From Psettodes erumei (lineage: Eukaryota > Chordata > Actinopteri > Pleuronectiformes > Psettodidae), in NCBI GenBank assembly GCA_016785225.1, contig JAFBJZ010000635.1:3315501-3379500 (forward strand): DNA of 64,000 nt. Reading direction: 5' to 3'. Positions 26,301 to 41,300 of this stretch are shown piece by piece. The notes beneath the pieces are model-generated. The model made no database searches. It was not told the DNA's origin and was given only the letters and a program-made list of their open reading frames with translations. Numbering within the stretch: position 1 is the first letter of the stretch; each line of letters begins with the position of its first letter. Position numbers and translations under genes: made by a program.

Positions 26301-29300
26301 TCCTGGCTAAAAAGTAACATGCTAGTGAAGCTTGATACAAAGAGGTTAAGCCAGTTAGGGCTCAGTTAATCCTTCTGTCAAAAAGCATCAGGAAAAACTA
26401 CAAAATGTCCTTCACAAGTCTTCAAATGTCTTGTTTTGCCAACCAGCAGTCCTGTTCTCTGTTGCAGCCCTGAAGCACAGGGGCATTGTTACGTGAGAAT
26501 GTGGCTCTGAAACACGTCAACTGAATTCAACACTCAGCTGGGGATGAAGAGCCGTGACCCCCCACACACCACACACACTCACTGGGGGGATGCAGCAGGC
26601 CGTAGGTCAGCTCTGAGTTGTCTCTATAGCGAACACACAGCTGGCTGGTGGCCGGTGGGATGCGCACGTCAGCACGAACACAGGCCTCCGACTCCGGGCT
26701 GAGGGGTTGGACTTGGGTCTGAGAGAGAGGATCAGTGAGTGCTGGACAGTGTGTAGAGCGAGACTTCAGGCCAAACACTCTGGGTGTTGTGTAAGATCGC
26801 TTGGGCTGATTTTGTATATTCGTCTGTGAATGTGGGTCAGCGAGGGCATTGCACTGTTCCTGTTTGCAGAGCTCTCCAACAACAATAAGCTCATCTCACT
26901 CCAAACATAGAAGAAAATAAAATGACGCAAGTGTCTGCGCTGCCTTGTTGGGAAAGTTTCATGAGAAAGTTGTTGTTGAAGTAACTGTTAATGCTAAAAA
27001 ATGAATTGTTATAACTTTAATAAGACTAAAACTGTGACAGGCAGATGAGAGAAAAGCTAATGAAAAAATGCACTAAGTTGTGGAAGTATTCGGAACCAAG
27101 GTTGGGTTTAAACAGAGATTTCCTTTCAGGGACATATGATTACTTCTCAATACTACCACTTCTAGTACTAATACTACTCCTGCTAACATTATTTGAAAAT
27201 GATGGATTGGTAGAATAAAATCTTATCAAAATTTCTGTCACTGACTACAGCCGGAAAAAAGTGCAGCGGTTGCAGCGATGCACATATTCATGTAATTGTG
27301 CGACTCGCATATATGAGAATAGAAATGGAAGTTTGTTCTGAGGGCAGATCAGCAGCACGGCATCACACTTTTCACTGATTATTTGATTTTGCAGCATGCG
27401 AACGAGCTTGAAGTGTGCAGAGATGCTATGCTGCTGTTGATGAACTGTGAAGTTTTCCTGTGGGTGTACAAGTGGGTTGACCATAATACTGTATGTTGAT
27501 TTCAAAACAGTGAATAAAACTATCTGAACCATGAGGATGAACACAGAACAAGCCATATTTAGCTTGTACTGAGTTTGAACACAGCTTGAATGAAAACAAA
27601 TGTACATCCTCGCTCTATCATTCGGACAGTAAACTATAACAGTTTGAAAATCTCGGAATGCATCACTCTGCCTGAGGTCATGATTTACACTAAAGTTCGA
27701 CCGCGTAATGAAAAAGACAAGGGATGTTTGAGCCAACACGAGCACAGATGATGAGTAACAGCTGCTTGGAGAAAGGTCTCAGTTACTAAACAGCCTCTTG
27801 CGATCTGCTGCCAAACCCGAACCACAGAAGAAATATAGCTGGGACAACTCAACTGAGCTATGTTTAGAGATAAAAGACGGCTCCAGGCAGCGGACTCACC
27901 AGGGGCCCAGTGGTGTACGACACCCAGAGGGGCATGAGGCGGTCCTTGCTGTATCCGCTGAGGTAGTCGGAGTGGTGCAGGAGGCAGAAGGTGGCGTCGG
28001 GTTGGACGACCTGGGGGGTGCCGAAAGGATGGTGGAGGCGACGTAAGCTGACTTTAGCACCTGAGGGGGGAAACAACATGTATAAAACGTTGCAGAAATT
28101 TTTCTCTTAAAAAAACACAACATGATAAATGCAAAAGAATATAACAATATACTCACTGGAATTGGTTGTCATGAGGTGCCTGTTCATTCCTGTCTCCTGA
28201 AAAAAAACACACACGTCTTATTAATGTGTTTTTATGCACATATTTGGGCAAATTCCGCATTTTGTTGAGTAAATGGCAGTGACTTGTTAGTGCGTACCAT
28301 TGCCTGGGTTTGTGATGCGCAGGTGCACTGCAGGTTGTTTGCAGGCGTGGGGTCAGTGGCCTCACAGGGGGTGTCATGGGAGAGCTGTGCTGGGTGAACT
28401 GGAAGGTGGACCGGATGCTTCAGGAGGTGGTTCAGACTGCCGTGAGTCCCGTTGTTTGGAGCGGGACGAACGCCGAGGAGATCTGGAGTGGGAGGAGAGT
28501 TAAAAAGAGGAGATAGGTGTCACACACTACGAAGAGCAGAGACCCAGCCTGTCAGTATGTTCCTCATAAACAGGAAAAGTTTTACAACCTTTATTATATA
28601 TTGCTGTCACTTTTCGAGCACAAAAGAAAAAAAGAGGAAGGAACGGGCTCTCCTGGTTACACTTGTATCAAGTCTCAAAGCAACTTACCACACATGAGGT
28701 TATACAGTTCAATGTTTTCAAAAGGTGGAACAAGAGTGCTGCTTTTAAATCCTGGACCATAGCCGATGAATATTGCCTGGAAAAAAAAATCAAATACGCA
28801 TAAATGTACTGACTATTCCTTCAGTTGTTTGGAGAGACCAGAGAAAGTATCCAAACAACATCGCTCAGTAGTTTGGGAACAAGAAACATCCATATATCCA
28901 TATAGCCTCTTTCTGTAAATAACAGGGATTCAGAAACTCAATGACACCATAAGGCCCATGTGTAAATATTTGAAATGAACTAAAGTGGTAAAAGTGACCT
29001 CAGGTGACTCTGTAAGAGAAGGATTTAAATTCTAAGAAAAGATGTCAGTTGGGAAGGCTTCAGATTTATTTCCAGCTGAGCAAACTGTCTATTTTTTCCC
29101 CTTCTGCTGTGTGAACACACGCTGAAAGCAGCTGAAAGCAGTCTTCCCTAACAAAGATATATATATATATATGTATATAGCTGCCTTGTTAGCTAATTAT
29201 ACCAGTGAGTGAACACAGTTCTCTTTTTTTGCACCTAAAAACAGGATGTCGTGAAAAACACAGCCCTCTCTCCACTGACCTGCATGTTGGTGAAGACGTT

Positions 29301-32300
29301 ATCTGAGCCGTGGAATCCACCGGTGCAGTACTTGATTTCCTTCTGGTTGCTGGGCAGACAAAATAAAAAAATATTCTCTAACTGAGGAATTGAAATACCC
29401 ATTGAAGGTCAAAGAAACAACACCTTGATAGTTACTGACAGGAATCTGTGTCTTATTTTGTAGGAAATGTCCCTGTAAGCTCAGCAGGAGTCTCCTCTCC
29501 AACATACCATGTTTTATTCATTACAGGTGATTAGCGAACACTAATGACTGGAAAGGTTTCAACTTCTGTGTGGCCGAGGGTACTTTTTATTCTTGTCATC
29601 AGATAACGGCATCCGTTGCTGTGACTCTGTCTATAATTTACACCAACTGCTGAGTAATTCCTGTAACAGCTTCGGTCTCTTTCATATGAGCAAAATCCAA
29701 TATTACAGTGTCTGATCAATCACTTTTCACAGAGCTATAGGGTCTGCAGATCAAGGCTTTGTTTCCAAACTTCTTTCCATCTCAAATTTCAAGATAAGAT
29801 CACAGCTTAGTCATTCTTGTCACGCTTGTCTCCCTTGACATAAAAGTGTTTGCGGTTGGAGAAAAGTGTCGAGCTGTTTTCAACACTCTGGCATTTAACA
29901 CATTGCTCTCTCTCCAGCTCCTGCCACTATAGTGTTTCAGTGACTAACACTGAGGAAAGGAAAATTCTGGTTTATCACAGCTTGGGTCATTTTTTTGTTT
30001 TTATTTTGGCTATCGTGATGTTGCTGCACTGTCTGAGCAATTCACTTGGTGAGTATGATTTATAACCACCAATGGGAATGATGGCAAAAGGACAGGAACA
30101 CAGTGAAATGAAGCACAATGGCTTAAATGGTTTAAATCAGTGAACTGGTCCTTCACTCACAGCGCTGCCTGCCAGCCCTGCTTCATATAGAGATGTCCTC
30201 GCTCGATGCGTTTGTTGCTGGCGAAGTGCATCCTTTTGGGGAGGTGTTCTTTGAGGTACGGCCTCATGGGCTGGTTCGGGGCCCTGCACTTCAGATCAGA
30301 CACAGAGGAGGAGAATCAACACACCGCAGAGAGGGAACAGGGTTGTTTGATGTGGAGCCAAGCAAGCAGATAATTTTTCATTCTTCTTATTAACACAAAG
30401 AGTCATATTTGGAATACTTCACATACCGACAGGTTCTTCACCAGGCCTTCGTAGTCAACTGAGGGAGGAAACACAGGGCGGCGGTTAGCCACGCTGGTTA
30501 CAAACAAACTGACACTGCGAGCGATGCCGCAAAATGCTGGGAAGAAGGGAGGTTAAGTGAACTGACAAGAGAGGTAATCGTCTGGGAGGCGAGCGGGTCT
30601 GATGCGAGCAGCTGGTCCTTGGATGACAGAAAAGGCGCCAGTGTTTTCCTGGTAGGTCGATACGAACGATGCTTTTTCACAGGTAGCCTCCTCCATGCCT
30701 GAAAGAAAATGTTCATTTTTCCTCAGGTTTTACATAAACAGGGAACATTTGTATCTGATTTTGTAAGGACTTGAGAAATTTCACAACCCTTAAGACAAGA
30801 TTTATTTAACACATTCTAGGTTTGCATATTTATATTAAGTACACTATTTGCCAGCATTTTTTGGGTGTGTCGTAGTGTCGTTGATGATAAGCTGCAGGCA
30901 AATGACACAGGAGAGCGTGTCAAAATGAATATCTCCTCCTGGAAATGTCTTTGATGAGGACAACTGGGCCACTCCCACACATTGACTTTCAATATAGCAA
31001 ATTACAAGCCCAAACATACGGTCTCCAGATGTCCACGATAACTTCTTCTTGCCAAACCTCCTAACACACTACTGAGAGCACTTTCTCCCAATTTACCCCC
31101 AGATAACAGACTCATTTTTCATCTGATTGTCCTCTGGCATGGTCCTGCAATTTCCCCCTTGCAACAGGTGCAGTGACTCAACCAAGTCAAACATTTGAAG
31201 CTGACATGGAGCCTCGAAAAGTCTCCGACTGTGGTACACAGGCTGCAAACGGTGCTATGTCTTACTACTGTGAAACCACAGAGATTTAGGAAGGATGCAC
31301 CAAGTCTGTTTTTTAAGCAAATAAACAGCTTTTCATGAAATTCGAAAAAGAAAAAGGCAAAGAAGGGACAAAAATTATTCAACTTTTGTTGTAGGGCTTA
31401 AAAAGGGGCCCATTTCTTTTTCTATTCTCCTGAAATGGTTGTTGATTTCAACTCCTCCATTTTTGCCACTTTAAAATGATCCTCTAAACAGTATCGCAGC
31501 TGTGTGGATAATCTCACCGTGATCGGACGCAACTATCAAGTTGACACAGCGGTGCAGGTTTCTCTGTGTCAGGCCATCCATCAGCAGGCCCAAAATCCTG
31601 TCCACTTTCTCCAGGGCCAAAACCACCTGAAGCCACAGTTAAAGCTTTAACAAAGTTAACGGGTCACAGTGGCAGGAGAACAATGTTCAGAAACAGTCCA
31701 TCATGTAAATATAATGCTTGCTTCAGCAAATAAATGAAACAGAATGAAGAACTAGAAGAAGACATCGAGCTGAGGTCATTTTGTAAACACTTCTATGTCA
31801 AAGGTGAATAATGAATGATTGAATTTTGCTCTCTAGGCTCTTGCTTGTTGTGACTTGTCTGTTGTTCCTTTAGGTAATGACCAGTCATGTAAGTCCTGCA
31901 GGGTTAGTGACTGGTGACTGACTAACCTCGTTGCTCCCCGGCCCATGGTGATGTCCTGATGTGTCAGGTTCATCCAGGTACAGAGTGAAGAAGTCAGGTC
32001 TAAAAACAAAGAGGCAACCGTTTGGGGGGATGTCGCTTTTTTAATGACTAATGAGACGTTCTGTGAAATAATACTTCTAAAAAAAAAAAGAAATGTGATA
32101 CCTTTCTCCCTGAGGTAAACTGAGCCATTCAAACAGGGTTGGCAGTCTGTCCTGAAATGAAACGTCCCTGTACAACAAAAACAGACACCATGTGATTTAT
32201 AAAGACATCAATACAGCACTAGATCAAGCCATGAAATGAACCTAAAGGGATGCAACATGACGGTGTTGTTCTTACTTGTCATACACTTTGTACAAATTTG

Positions 32301-35300
32301 GGTACGTGCCATTGATGGCTACATCTGAGCCTGGCCAGAAAAAGGTTCCTGTTTTCAGTTTGTGACGCATGGCGGTGATCCAGACCTGAGGAGAGGAGAG
32401 GAGACACTGTAATGTACAGGCTCACGATCAGATCAGACAGACTAAAATACAGCACACGTTATGCTAAACCCATTCATCACAGCATACGTGTTTAGTCCTT
32501 TAAGATAAAAATGTAATTCCTCACAGTCAGTCGGTCTGAGTGCATATTTTTTACTCTAAATCGATACCTGTCACACTGATCGGATATGTTTTATTTACGC
32601 AGCAGGCTTCTACACATACTTTGGCAGATGCACTTAGTTTTATTGGTTCAAATGTCATTATGAAAGAATGCGTTGCATGCTGCAGAATAAATCACCCGGC
32701 GGGGGTCATCTCTTCCTCCATCCCTCCTTGAAAGTCACACGTTGCATTTTCAAGCGGAGCAGCCTGTCACACAGGCAAGGAATGAGATTTAAGAGGCCTC
32801 CCATTTAAATGGAAACCACAAAGCATCTAAACAAGCACAGCTTGCAGCCCTCACAAGCTGCCATTTAGTGTGAGCAGAATCCATAATTATATCAAGAAAC
32901 TCACTACGTGGGGTGGGGAGGGGGGTGAATTTCAGCGATGAATCTCAATCACTGTCAAAAATTAAGAAACAAAGTGCCTCGTGCCATTCATAGACAACAA
33001 ATTATAGCATGAGTTGAGCACAATAGTCCACATTTCTTACACAAGTGCCTTATTTTGACTCCCACAAGTGTGAAGGAAATGTTGTGACCTGTCCTGTCCT
33101 GCTGTGGCCTCTCTCTCAACAGAAAACTAAATTCTCCCGACTTGGTCCAAACCATTTTATTATGTCTTAGGTTTGGGTTGTACAGACCCACTTACCGGCT
33201 CTCCTTGGTACCATTTTGGGTTGAACTTTTCATTTGTTTTCAAGCTGAAGAAAGCATTTCGGGTCACGTCGTACATTTTGTTGTCCACAATCCCGTGAGA
33301 CTCAGGATACAGACCCTGCAGGAGTCAGACGTACAGTAAACACACAGTCAAGGTGAACGGCTTTGATACTGCGGCTGCAGGGATTTACAAGCGATTACAA
33401 CCTCCCTCCGACCTTCCCAACCTATTTATTACTGGTATAAACAGCAGTTCATCTTAATTGTTAGGTCTGTGTTCAACCAGCAGAGGTGAAATCCACTTTG
33501 TAAGCCTCTTGGTTCTGCTGTGGTCCATTTCACGAGCACATGTAAGCCATTAGGCCTCACCAGTAACTTTCTGTCTTATCATGAGGAGAAACTGGCTTTT
33601 TGAACGCACAGCAAGGCCTCCAGCATGGGTGGAAAGTAGTGACTAGCAGTCAGACGAAAATGAATGCACATTTTTATAGTAGACCTTTGGTTTTTTCTCT
33701 TTCTTCTCCTACTAATCATCTTACGACCCCTCAGATTTATCTTGTGACCCTTTAGATGAGGCCCAACCCCCAAGCAAAATGGGAACCACTGGGCAAATCT
33801 ACTTAACTGTATTACACTCCTATGTACAAAGGAGTTAAATCTAACTCCACCTCACCAGCAAAATACATCTTACAGTGTTACATCAATATAACCTATAAAT
33901 ATGAATGTAATTGTGCTATATATGATGTAATATTGTAAATCATATATTTATTTTTACAGAACAATCACTTGGACTTTGGTGAGTAATGGTATACTTTTCC
34001 ATTGTTGTATTGGTGCCACTACAGAGACTTATTCTTCCACCACTGACAAAATAAGTCAAACAGTCTGCCCATTTGTATCCAATAAATCAACCACTGGCTG
34101 TGCAAACACAGCAGAAAAAAACACTTACAGTCACAATGCTGTAGTGGTTTGGGAAGGTCTTTGTGGGATAAACAGGTCTCATGTATGGTGTTGTTGTTCC
34201 AGCATTTCCTGCAACACACAGCAATGTTCAGTCACACCATGACGCCTGGTTAACCTTAAAGAGCGGCGCAGTTGACGGCGTCTGCGACTTACGTAACTTG
34301 TTGATGACAGGAAGGTGGCCAGCGTGATCTTCCAGATACTTGGCTCTGAAACCATCCAGGGACACAAGGATGAGGGGGGATCTGGAGAAGCTGGGCGGGA
34401 AGACAGAGAGAAAGAATGATGCTTTAAAAGGGGACACTGGTGTGAGTTACTCAGCAGGAGACATCTCTGGCACTGGCGGCGTGGAGGTAGTCTCATACAG
34501 TTTAGGTGTGTGTTCAGGAGACTACAAAGACGCTCTTTGACTGAGCCTGCACGAGGAGAAATGAGGAGACCGCACAGACACTGAGACGAGAAATGTGACT
34601 GTGCCCAAGACTCAGAGACGTTAGCAGATTTCTTTGTTGCATGACGTGAAGCATGACTCCCATCCTTTCCGGTGGGAGTAAATCATTTGTTTCACTACCC
34701 CTTTCTTCATCGTGCAAGACTTACAGGTTCTTGCAACATTACCCATGATATTTACAGTAGCCTAGTGAAATAAGGACTGGGTACTGTGATGATCATTTGT
34801 GAATGCTGCAAAGATTACTTAAAAAACAAAAAAGAACAACCCATTTGTAGGTTTTCCAAGAGAACTTTAGCGGTGTGACTTTATTAACAGTAAGTTTCCC
34901 ATGCTCTTAATCTCTTCCTTTCCTGGGAAGGTGCAGCTGCCAACCTGGTAATATATGCGTGTGTGTGTGTGTGAAGGGGGGGGCTGGCTAAATGCACACT
35001 ACAAGCACAGACGTAGTAGTAGTGATGGCACTGATGGTCGAGTGCGACTGACGGGACCACACTTGAGTTATTGTACATTCCTCCTACAGTAAATTGGAAG
35101 GGCAATTCCATTTTCCATTTCTTTTTCCCCTGGCTCGTTCCATTTTTTGTTTTCATTTGCAATTCATGCTTGCAAATAATCGGTATGCTGTTAAAAAAAT
35201 GTTTCCAATTAGCATTTTCCAGAAGCGCTTCTTCTTTGCATGTAGACAACACCCTACAAATCAAAATAAAAAATGTGGTCTACCCACAGAAACAATACAA

Positions 35301-38300
35301 ACAAACCCGAGAGAATGAGTGACTGTGATGCATGAAAAAACACAGACAGCATTCATTTATTTAAAGATATTTTCAAACCCAAAATAGCTTCATTTGGAGC
35401 CACAGGTTTTCCATCGCCTAATGAGTGAGTCTGGGGTTACTCCCTTACCAAAGCAGAAACTCACTCACACACATGTGGCTACACTCACCAACACATGCCT
35501 GATTACTCAGAGTCATTAGCCCAGTTTCCATAGAGACAGCTACTTTTTTCCCTACTAAACTAATACCACTGTAAAAAAAAAACAAAAAACAAGAGTCATG
35601 TGTTTGGGGTTATTTAAGCACTTCTAAAAAAAAAAAAAGATGAAGAGCCTGAGCTTCCAGACTGTGACCAAAAAAGTCTTTTTTTCTCTGTAGTCACGGT
35701 TTAATTTCCAGTAAGAACTGCTTACTGGACCGAATCGCCCCACTCAGGACGACCACGGGCAAAACAGCTGAAAGGATTCATTTTAAGTACTAAAACAAAT
35801 GATGTAAAACAATGATGGGAGCTGATGTAATCCACACAAAGCCATCTGAGATTTGAGGTATTATGTTCTTTAAAAAAAACCCCAAACACCTTAGTTTTCA
35901 AGAACAGTGAAACAAGAGTATTGCATTACCCAGGGGGACACTGTGGTTGTGGAATCTCCCCCAGGGCCATCTGAAGCCAGATCTTCCCTTCTGCAGGAAA
36001 AGAGTAGAGTCATCAGCAAAGTTTAACGTGAATATGATGCTTCTCAGAGCTACTGCTACGAGTTATTAAAGACCAAAACAGAGCTAAAAGAAACAGAATA
36101 TTGGAAGAACATTCTTAAGGTGGTGAGAAACATGACTCCAAATGGATGATAATGTTACTCAGTGTCAATGTTTCTGGCTAATGTGACTTAATAAACAACA
36201 ATAAATGTTGAGGTTTAGACAAACATCCTTTTATAAAAACTATTTATCAAAAGTGTAATGCTAAAAAACCCAAAGACCCATTTAAAATGCTTCATCAGGA
36301 GCAGGAGTCATGGGTGTATTTGGATAAGTTCTGACAGAGAGTGCTTGCGACACAACCAAGCACTTCAGTGCTGTCATACACATTTTTAATTCAAATGTTG
36401 CTGAGCTTTCACTGTCGTTAAATACACAACATCACAACATTTTCCCCTAAACAGAAAGACAGAAATCATTCATGTGAATTGGAAAACACTATTCAAATGT
36501 TGACATAATAGTTTTTTAGGGTCTTTAATGACAAATTAAGTTGGATTGTTGGGTTATCTGAAGAGCATAAAAACAGGATATGAAAGTGTGAAAATGCACT
36601 ACATGGCAACTCTGTCATACACATTCATGTGATGACTAAAGACAGAAAAGAGCTAAAAGTTTCCAGCCTCTCCTGACGTGTGCGAACTGCATGAGGATGT
36701 TTTGTAAAAGGCACAAATGGCTAACAGCACAAACAGAGAGACCCTACGAACAAACAGAAACTACTCAGCAATCAACAGCAGATTCTGTGCTGGACACCAA
36801 CACAAACCACCTGGACTCTGTTCCCGCAGAAACCTCTTTATTTATGTGATCATTTACCGCCCCCATGACCCTCAAAGGATAAGTGGTGTAGCAAATAGAT
36901 GAATGATTAGTGTAGTTTAACGTAACGACCCCCTACCCAAACAAAACACAGGCTGTAAACAAGTTTTTTGAGATGATGTGGGTGTCTCATGTTGGTCGTG
37001 TTAGTCATTGTCAAGCGCTAACTGTGCAAAGTTAACAGAGTATACTGTAATGTGTTCTCTGCTGAAAGCTGGATTGCAGTTTTTGGGATTACTTGGAACA
37101 AACCATGTCGTGCACGAGGACTTTCCCACGGACAAGGTGACTCCAGCCAGAAAGTCCTGGGCCACCTCTTTCACCTTTCAAACTGCCTCCCCAGCACATC
37201 TGTCAAGTCTGCTGCTGACAAGATACACGACAGGAGGGAGTTTTGGCGTGCTGGTGAGAAAGCCCCTCCTCACCGCCTCTCGAGTCCAGCAGTGCGGTTT
37301 GGACCGAACACGGGGATGCTCCGTCTCAGGAGACAAGTCGCTGTGGTCTGTAATCCACGGGAAAACCCACCGCTCTCAGCTTTTTACACTACAACATTGT
37401 CAGCCTCCAGTAAGCAGTCAAGCCCTGGGTTATTTTGATTTCTTTTAATCGGTTTCCAAAACCCTTACCAAGAAGGCGGCACTATGAAAGATCCCAAAAA
37501 GCAGCATAGATGTGAATCAGGGCAAAAGCTCAAAATTTATCCTTCCCATATGGCTTTCATGTTAGCCGGAGAGTCAATAAGAGTTAAAGGGGGGAAATGC
37601 CACAGCAGGGAGAGCACCCCACCCAGGCCGGGGACAGCTGCCCACAGTCACCACGGCTGCCCGAGAGGGGTGTTTTGGCACGGCGGTTTGCAACAAAGAG
37701 CACACTGACGCCGCTGCCCACGTCTAACCAGAGGGAATCTATAGCTGCAGAAAACATGCCAACCCCAGGTCAACATTCCTGTCCCACTTCAATGTGTGTT
37801 TATGACGTGTTATGCAACAGTGGGGGAAAAAAAAGAAAAAAGACGTATTGCACCAGCATGTGAGAGACACTTATCCTGTGAGCAAATCATATGCAGTTTT
37901 CTGAAGTTAACATTCACCTCTCTGTCTCACGTCTTTCTCTAGTGGCCGCTCGGTAACTTGAGCCTCCTTCATTGCTGCTCTGAATACTCCCACTTTAGAG
38001 TTTCTGAATGAGCTGCAGTGGGATGTTCGCAGACTCCATGTAGTTATATGCAGACTTTCTGGGAGCCCAAACAACAGGTTTGTAGCTTCACGGTGGCAGG
38101 ACACAGGCATGTTTGTTCCTCAGCCCTCTGATTATTTGCAGCCTGTATTTTCACCAGCCTTTTTTCTGACAGACTGCTCTACAAAGAAATCTGAGATGGC
38201 TGTTTCTGCCTGTGTCTGGCTGCTGCAGCCAAAGTGTCTTTATTCTCTGTGAACAGTTGAGAGCCAGTGAAATCAAAAAAAGAAAGTGGTGGTGGTGGTG

Positions 38301-41300
38301 GGGGGGGATAGGAAATGATACAATGTCCGACCAAGACTTTCACAATATCCCACAGAGAAGCCGGACCGTTTTCGATGAGAAACAGTGAGCATTCCTCCCT
38401 GATATCCAGTCACAAAGAAATACTGAATTGTATGTTGGTTAATCAACAGTGAATCCTACCTGTCCCATCACCGCGGTTCCTCAGAGAAAGCACCACAGCC
38501 AGGACGGCCACCAGCAGACACACCACCAGAACCTGAAGGCCAGAGACCGAAGTCAGAATCAGTCAAACACAGTGGCAAACAAACATGACTTAAGATGGTT
38601 CGACCGGTGAGCAGAGTGTAAAAGGAGCAGGAGGAAAGAAGCAGCACAAGCCACAAAGTCAAACACGACACTGATCTATGATCAACAGTGTTCTCCATTC
38701 AAATAAAGTGCAGTCGCAACAAATGACCTCTCTTTGCCTGATTGCGACTATCTTCAGTTTTGATGTAGGTGAAAAGTGAAGAAAAAAAAGAAGAAATCCA
38801 ATTTCAATGTTATGATCAGTGTTGAAAATGCCATTTAATTTGAAGCTCATTTTATTGGCGCTCCAGACACACTCTCTTGTCAGTGACATGCCTTTGCAAC
38901 CATAATATAAACACACAGCAACTGACTCCTGGCTGCTCGAGAGGGGCCATAAATCAGGGGATTTTGCAGAATCATTAAGACCTCTTTCAGTCAACACAAC
39001 AGAATGTGTTTGTGTATAAGATGCTACAGAAAAACAGTTTTTCATCCTCACTATCCATGGCTCCATGGAAGGTAATGTCGGCTGGTTGGTCTTATTATTT
39101 TGTTTGTTCACTCCTTCTTCGACGCGCTCACTTGTTCTTATTTGTTCTGGGTGAGACATCAACATTTATTCAAGATGGGATCAAGGTCCTGCAGTGCTGA
39201 GCAACCGAAGGCCTGTTGTGTATTGTTTAAACCGGACTCTAATCATTTCCACCTCCCCTCACGCAACTGTCCAAATGTTGATCCTGACCCTCTGTAACTG
39301 AAAAGTTAAACGAGCCCGGAGGTCGAGCTCCAGCTTTATCTGCTGCTCTTATATTTCACGTTGTGTTGCAGACCCGTGGGAGAGGGGTTCATAATTACAG
39401 GACGCGACCTTCAGGAAGTCTATTAGTTTATTTAGAGATGGATCTGCTTATTTCGTAGCCCCCGCAGCGCCCACACCAGGGACTGCAGTGGTTATCATGA
39501 TTGTGTAATTATCATGGAGTTTTAAAAGTGGATTTGAGACCTTGATTTAAAGTGTGGTGCCAGTTTTAAAACCTTCTGTAGTCCTGTATGTTAGTGGATT
39601 TCAAACTCTTTGGCTTGTTACACTATATTAAAGATGGATTGTACTTATCCCTTTTAACCATATTGTGATGCCTCATGTTGGGACATTCACCGTTGGGAAC
39701 CACTGTTTCCAGTGGAAGTGCAAACACACTCACCACATGACAGTAACATGTACCACTGCAGACAATAATTAAAGAGTGAGTCTCTAAGTAAAGTACTTCA
39801 ATTACTCTGCAAAAAAAATACTGCATTGTTTTTTCTCAGTTATGGCTTCTTGCTCCTGTACTAATCTCATTACCTAATACAATTGATAACATTTTAATCT
39901 TATGTCACTGTTGACAATTCCCAAACGTTCTTGTCATATTTATTTTTTTTGTCCTTATCTTATCCTCTTGGCAACGTTGAAACATGTCGGATTACACAAA
40001 AGTGGAAAAGTATAGACATAAACCCAACAAAAAACTAATTTAGAGGAGGCCTTTTAAACCATGCTGATACACACAGGGGCGGAAAAGGTGAAGTTGTGGG
40101 TGGTATTTTTCTGCATTTTAAGACAAATAAGATCCTCTGACTAAATACTAGGTATTTTCATGCTGTAGTCACTCATGCCCTCTAATTATAGCAAACTAGA
40201 AAGCTGTAGTAGTGTGCAGTTAAGTCTCAAAAAGCACCGGGGAATAGTGGGAATCATCCACCACAAGTAAATCCACTCAGCGTGATTCATGTACACAAGA
40301 CTTGGAAATTCCTAGACAGGTATGAAAATACGCTGCTATGCGCTGCACGGTGTCTGGGTGCACTTATTTTCTCCAGCTATAGGTGAAGAGAGAGAGAGAG
40401 AGAGGGAGGGGGCGACCTGGCTACTTTGGAAAGCCTTTAGACATGGTCTTTGTGGGTTGTGAAAGTAAACAGTCTGTCTGGTGGAAACCTACTCGTCTGA
40501 CACTATTGTCCACATGGTAAAGATCTGATTGGCCTTTTGGGAGACAAACTTAAAACCTGTACAGCACAAAAGACACAAACATAAAGAATGGCTTCCTGCA
40601 GTGACTGAAAAACTAATGAGTAAACCTCACATTAGGGTCAAAATAAGGCTGATTTTTGTCTTCATTTCCAACATGCCGCAGTCATCCTTCTGCAAGACAT
40701 TAAATACCAGTACTGCAACTGCTAGCAGATGTATGGTGGCTGATATGGGACAGGACAGAAGATGTTGTCTATACTCGACCACATGTGTGTCCAATCAGAG
40801 CCAAGCAGACAGCAACTCAAAATGCCACTTTTTCTGGTTTAACTGGGGCTTCTGGGGTAAGTAAACAGTTTGAAAGGTGTGTGCACTGTGAGTTGATGCT
40901 CTTTGTGCAGCGTGTGTGACGCAGATGAGGCAGATTCCAAATAAGCTTTACCTCACAACTTTTTGGCCCTTTTGGCCAAATATATCAATTAGCTTTTCTG
41001 TAAGAGACATATTTTTCTGATGCAGCCCTTGCCACAGCTACATTAAAGAACTATTCAAAACATATAATCACATTTTTCTTTGCAATTCCTTCAATTATGG
41101 TTTTAGTCTTCATGTAAATCCCCAAATGTATCCCAGATTTAGCCTGTGTGCAGAATATGTGTGGTTAGTCTCAATGCCCCTAGGAACTGCAAACAATAAA
41201 AGCTGCTGTTGTATGTGTGTGTGTTTTTTTATTCAGAGGCTTCTTACTCTGTGATGAGAATAAAATTCTGGGGTAATACAAAGAAAGTTCTCTTTTGTTC

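Noticed and set aside
27245..27745. 166-codon open frame on the minus strand in an enpp1 intron
   Set aside because: No recognised domain and no splice-site support. In 64 kb of AT-rich DNA a few frames of this length are expected by chance. It lies between well-supported enpp1 exons.
34884..35264. 126-codon minus-strand frame containing HTHTHAY
   Set aside because: Runs through a GT microsatellite and has no similarity to any family; chance.
38659..39165. 168-codon minus-strand open frame just upstream of the enpp1 membrane-anchor exon
   Set aside because: No family similarity, biased composition, and the enpp1 exons on each side join in phase without it.
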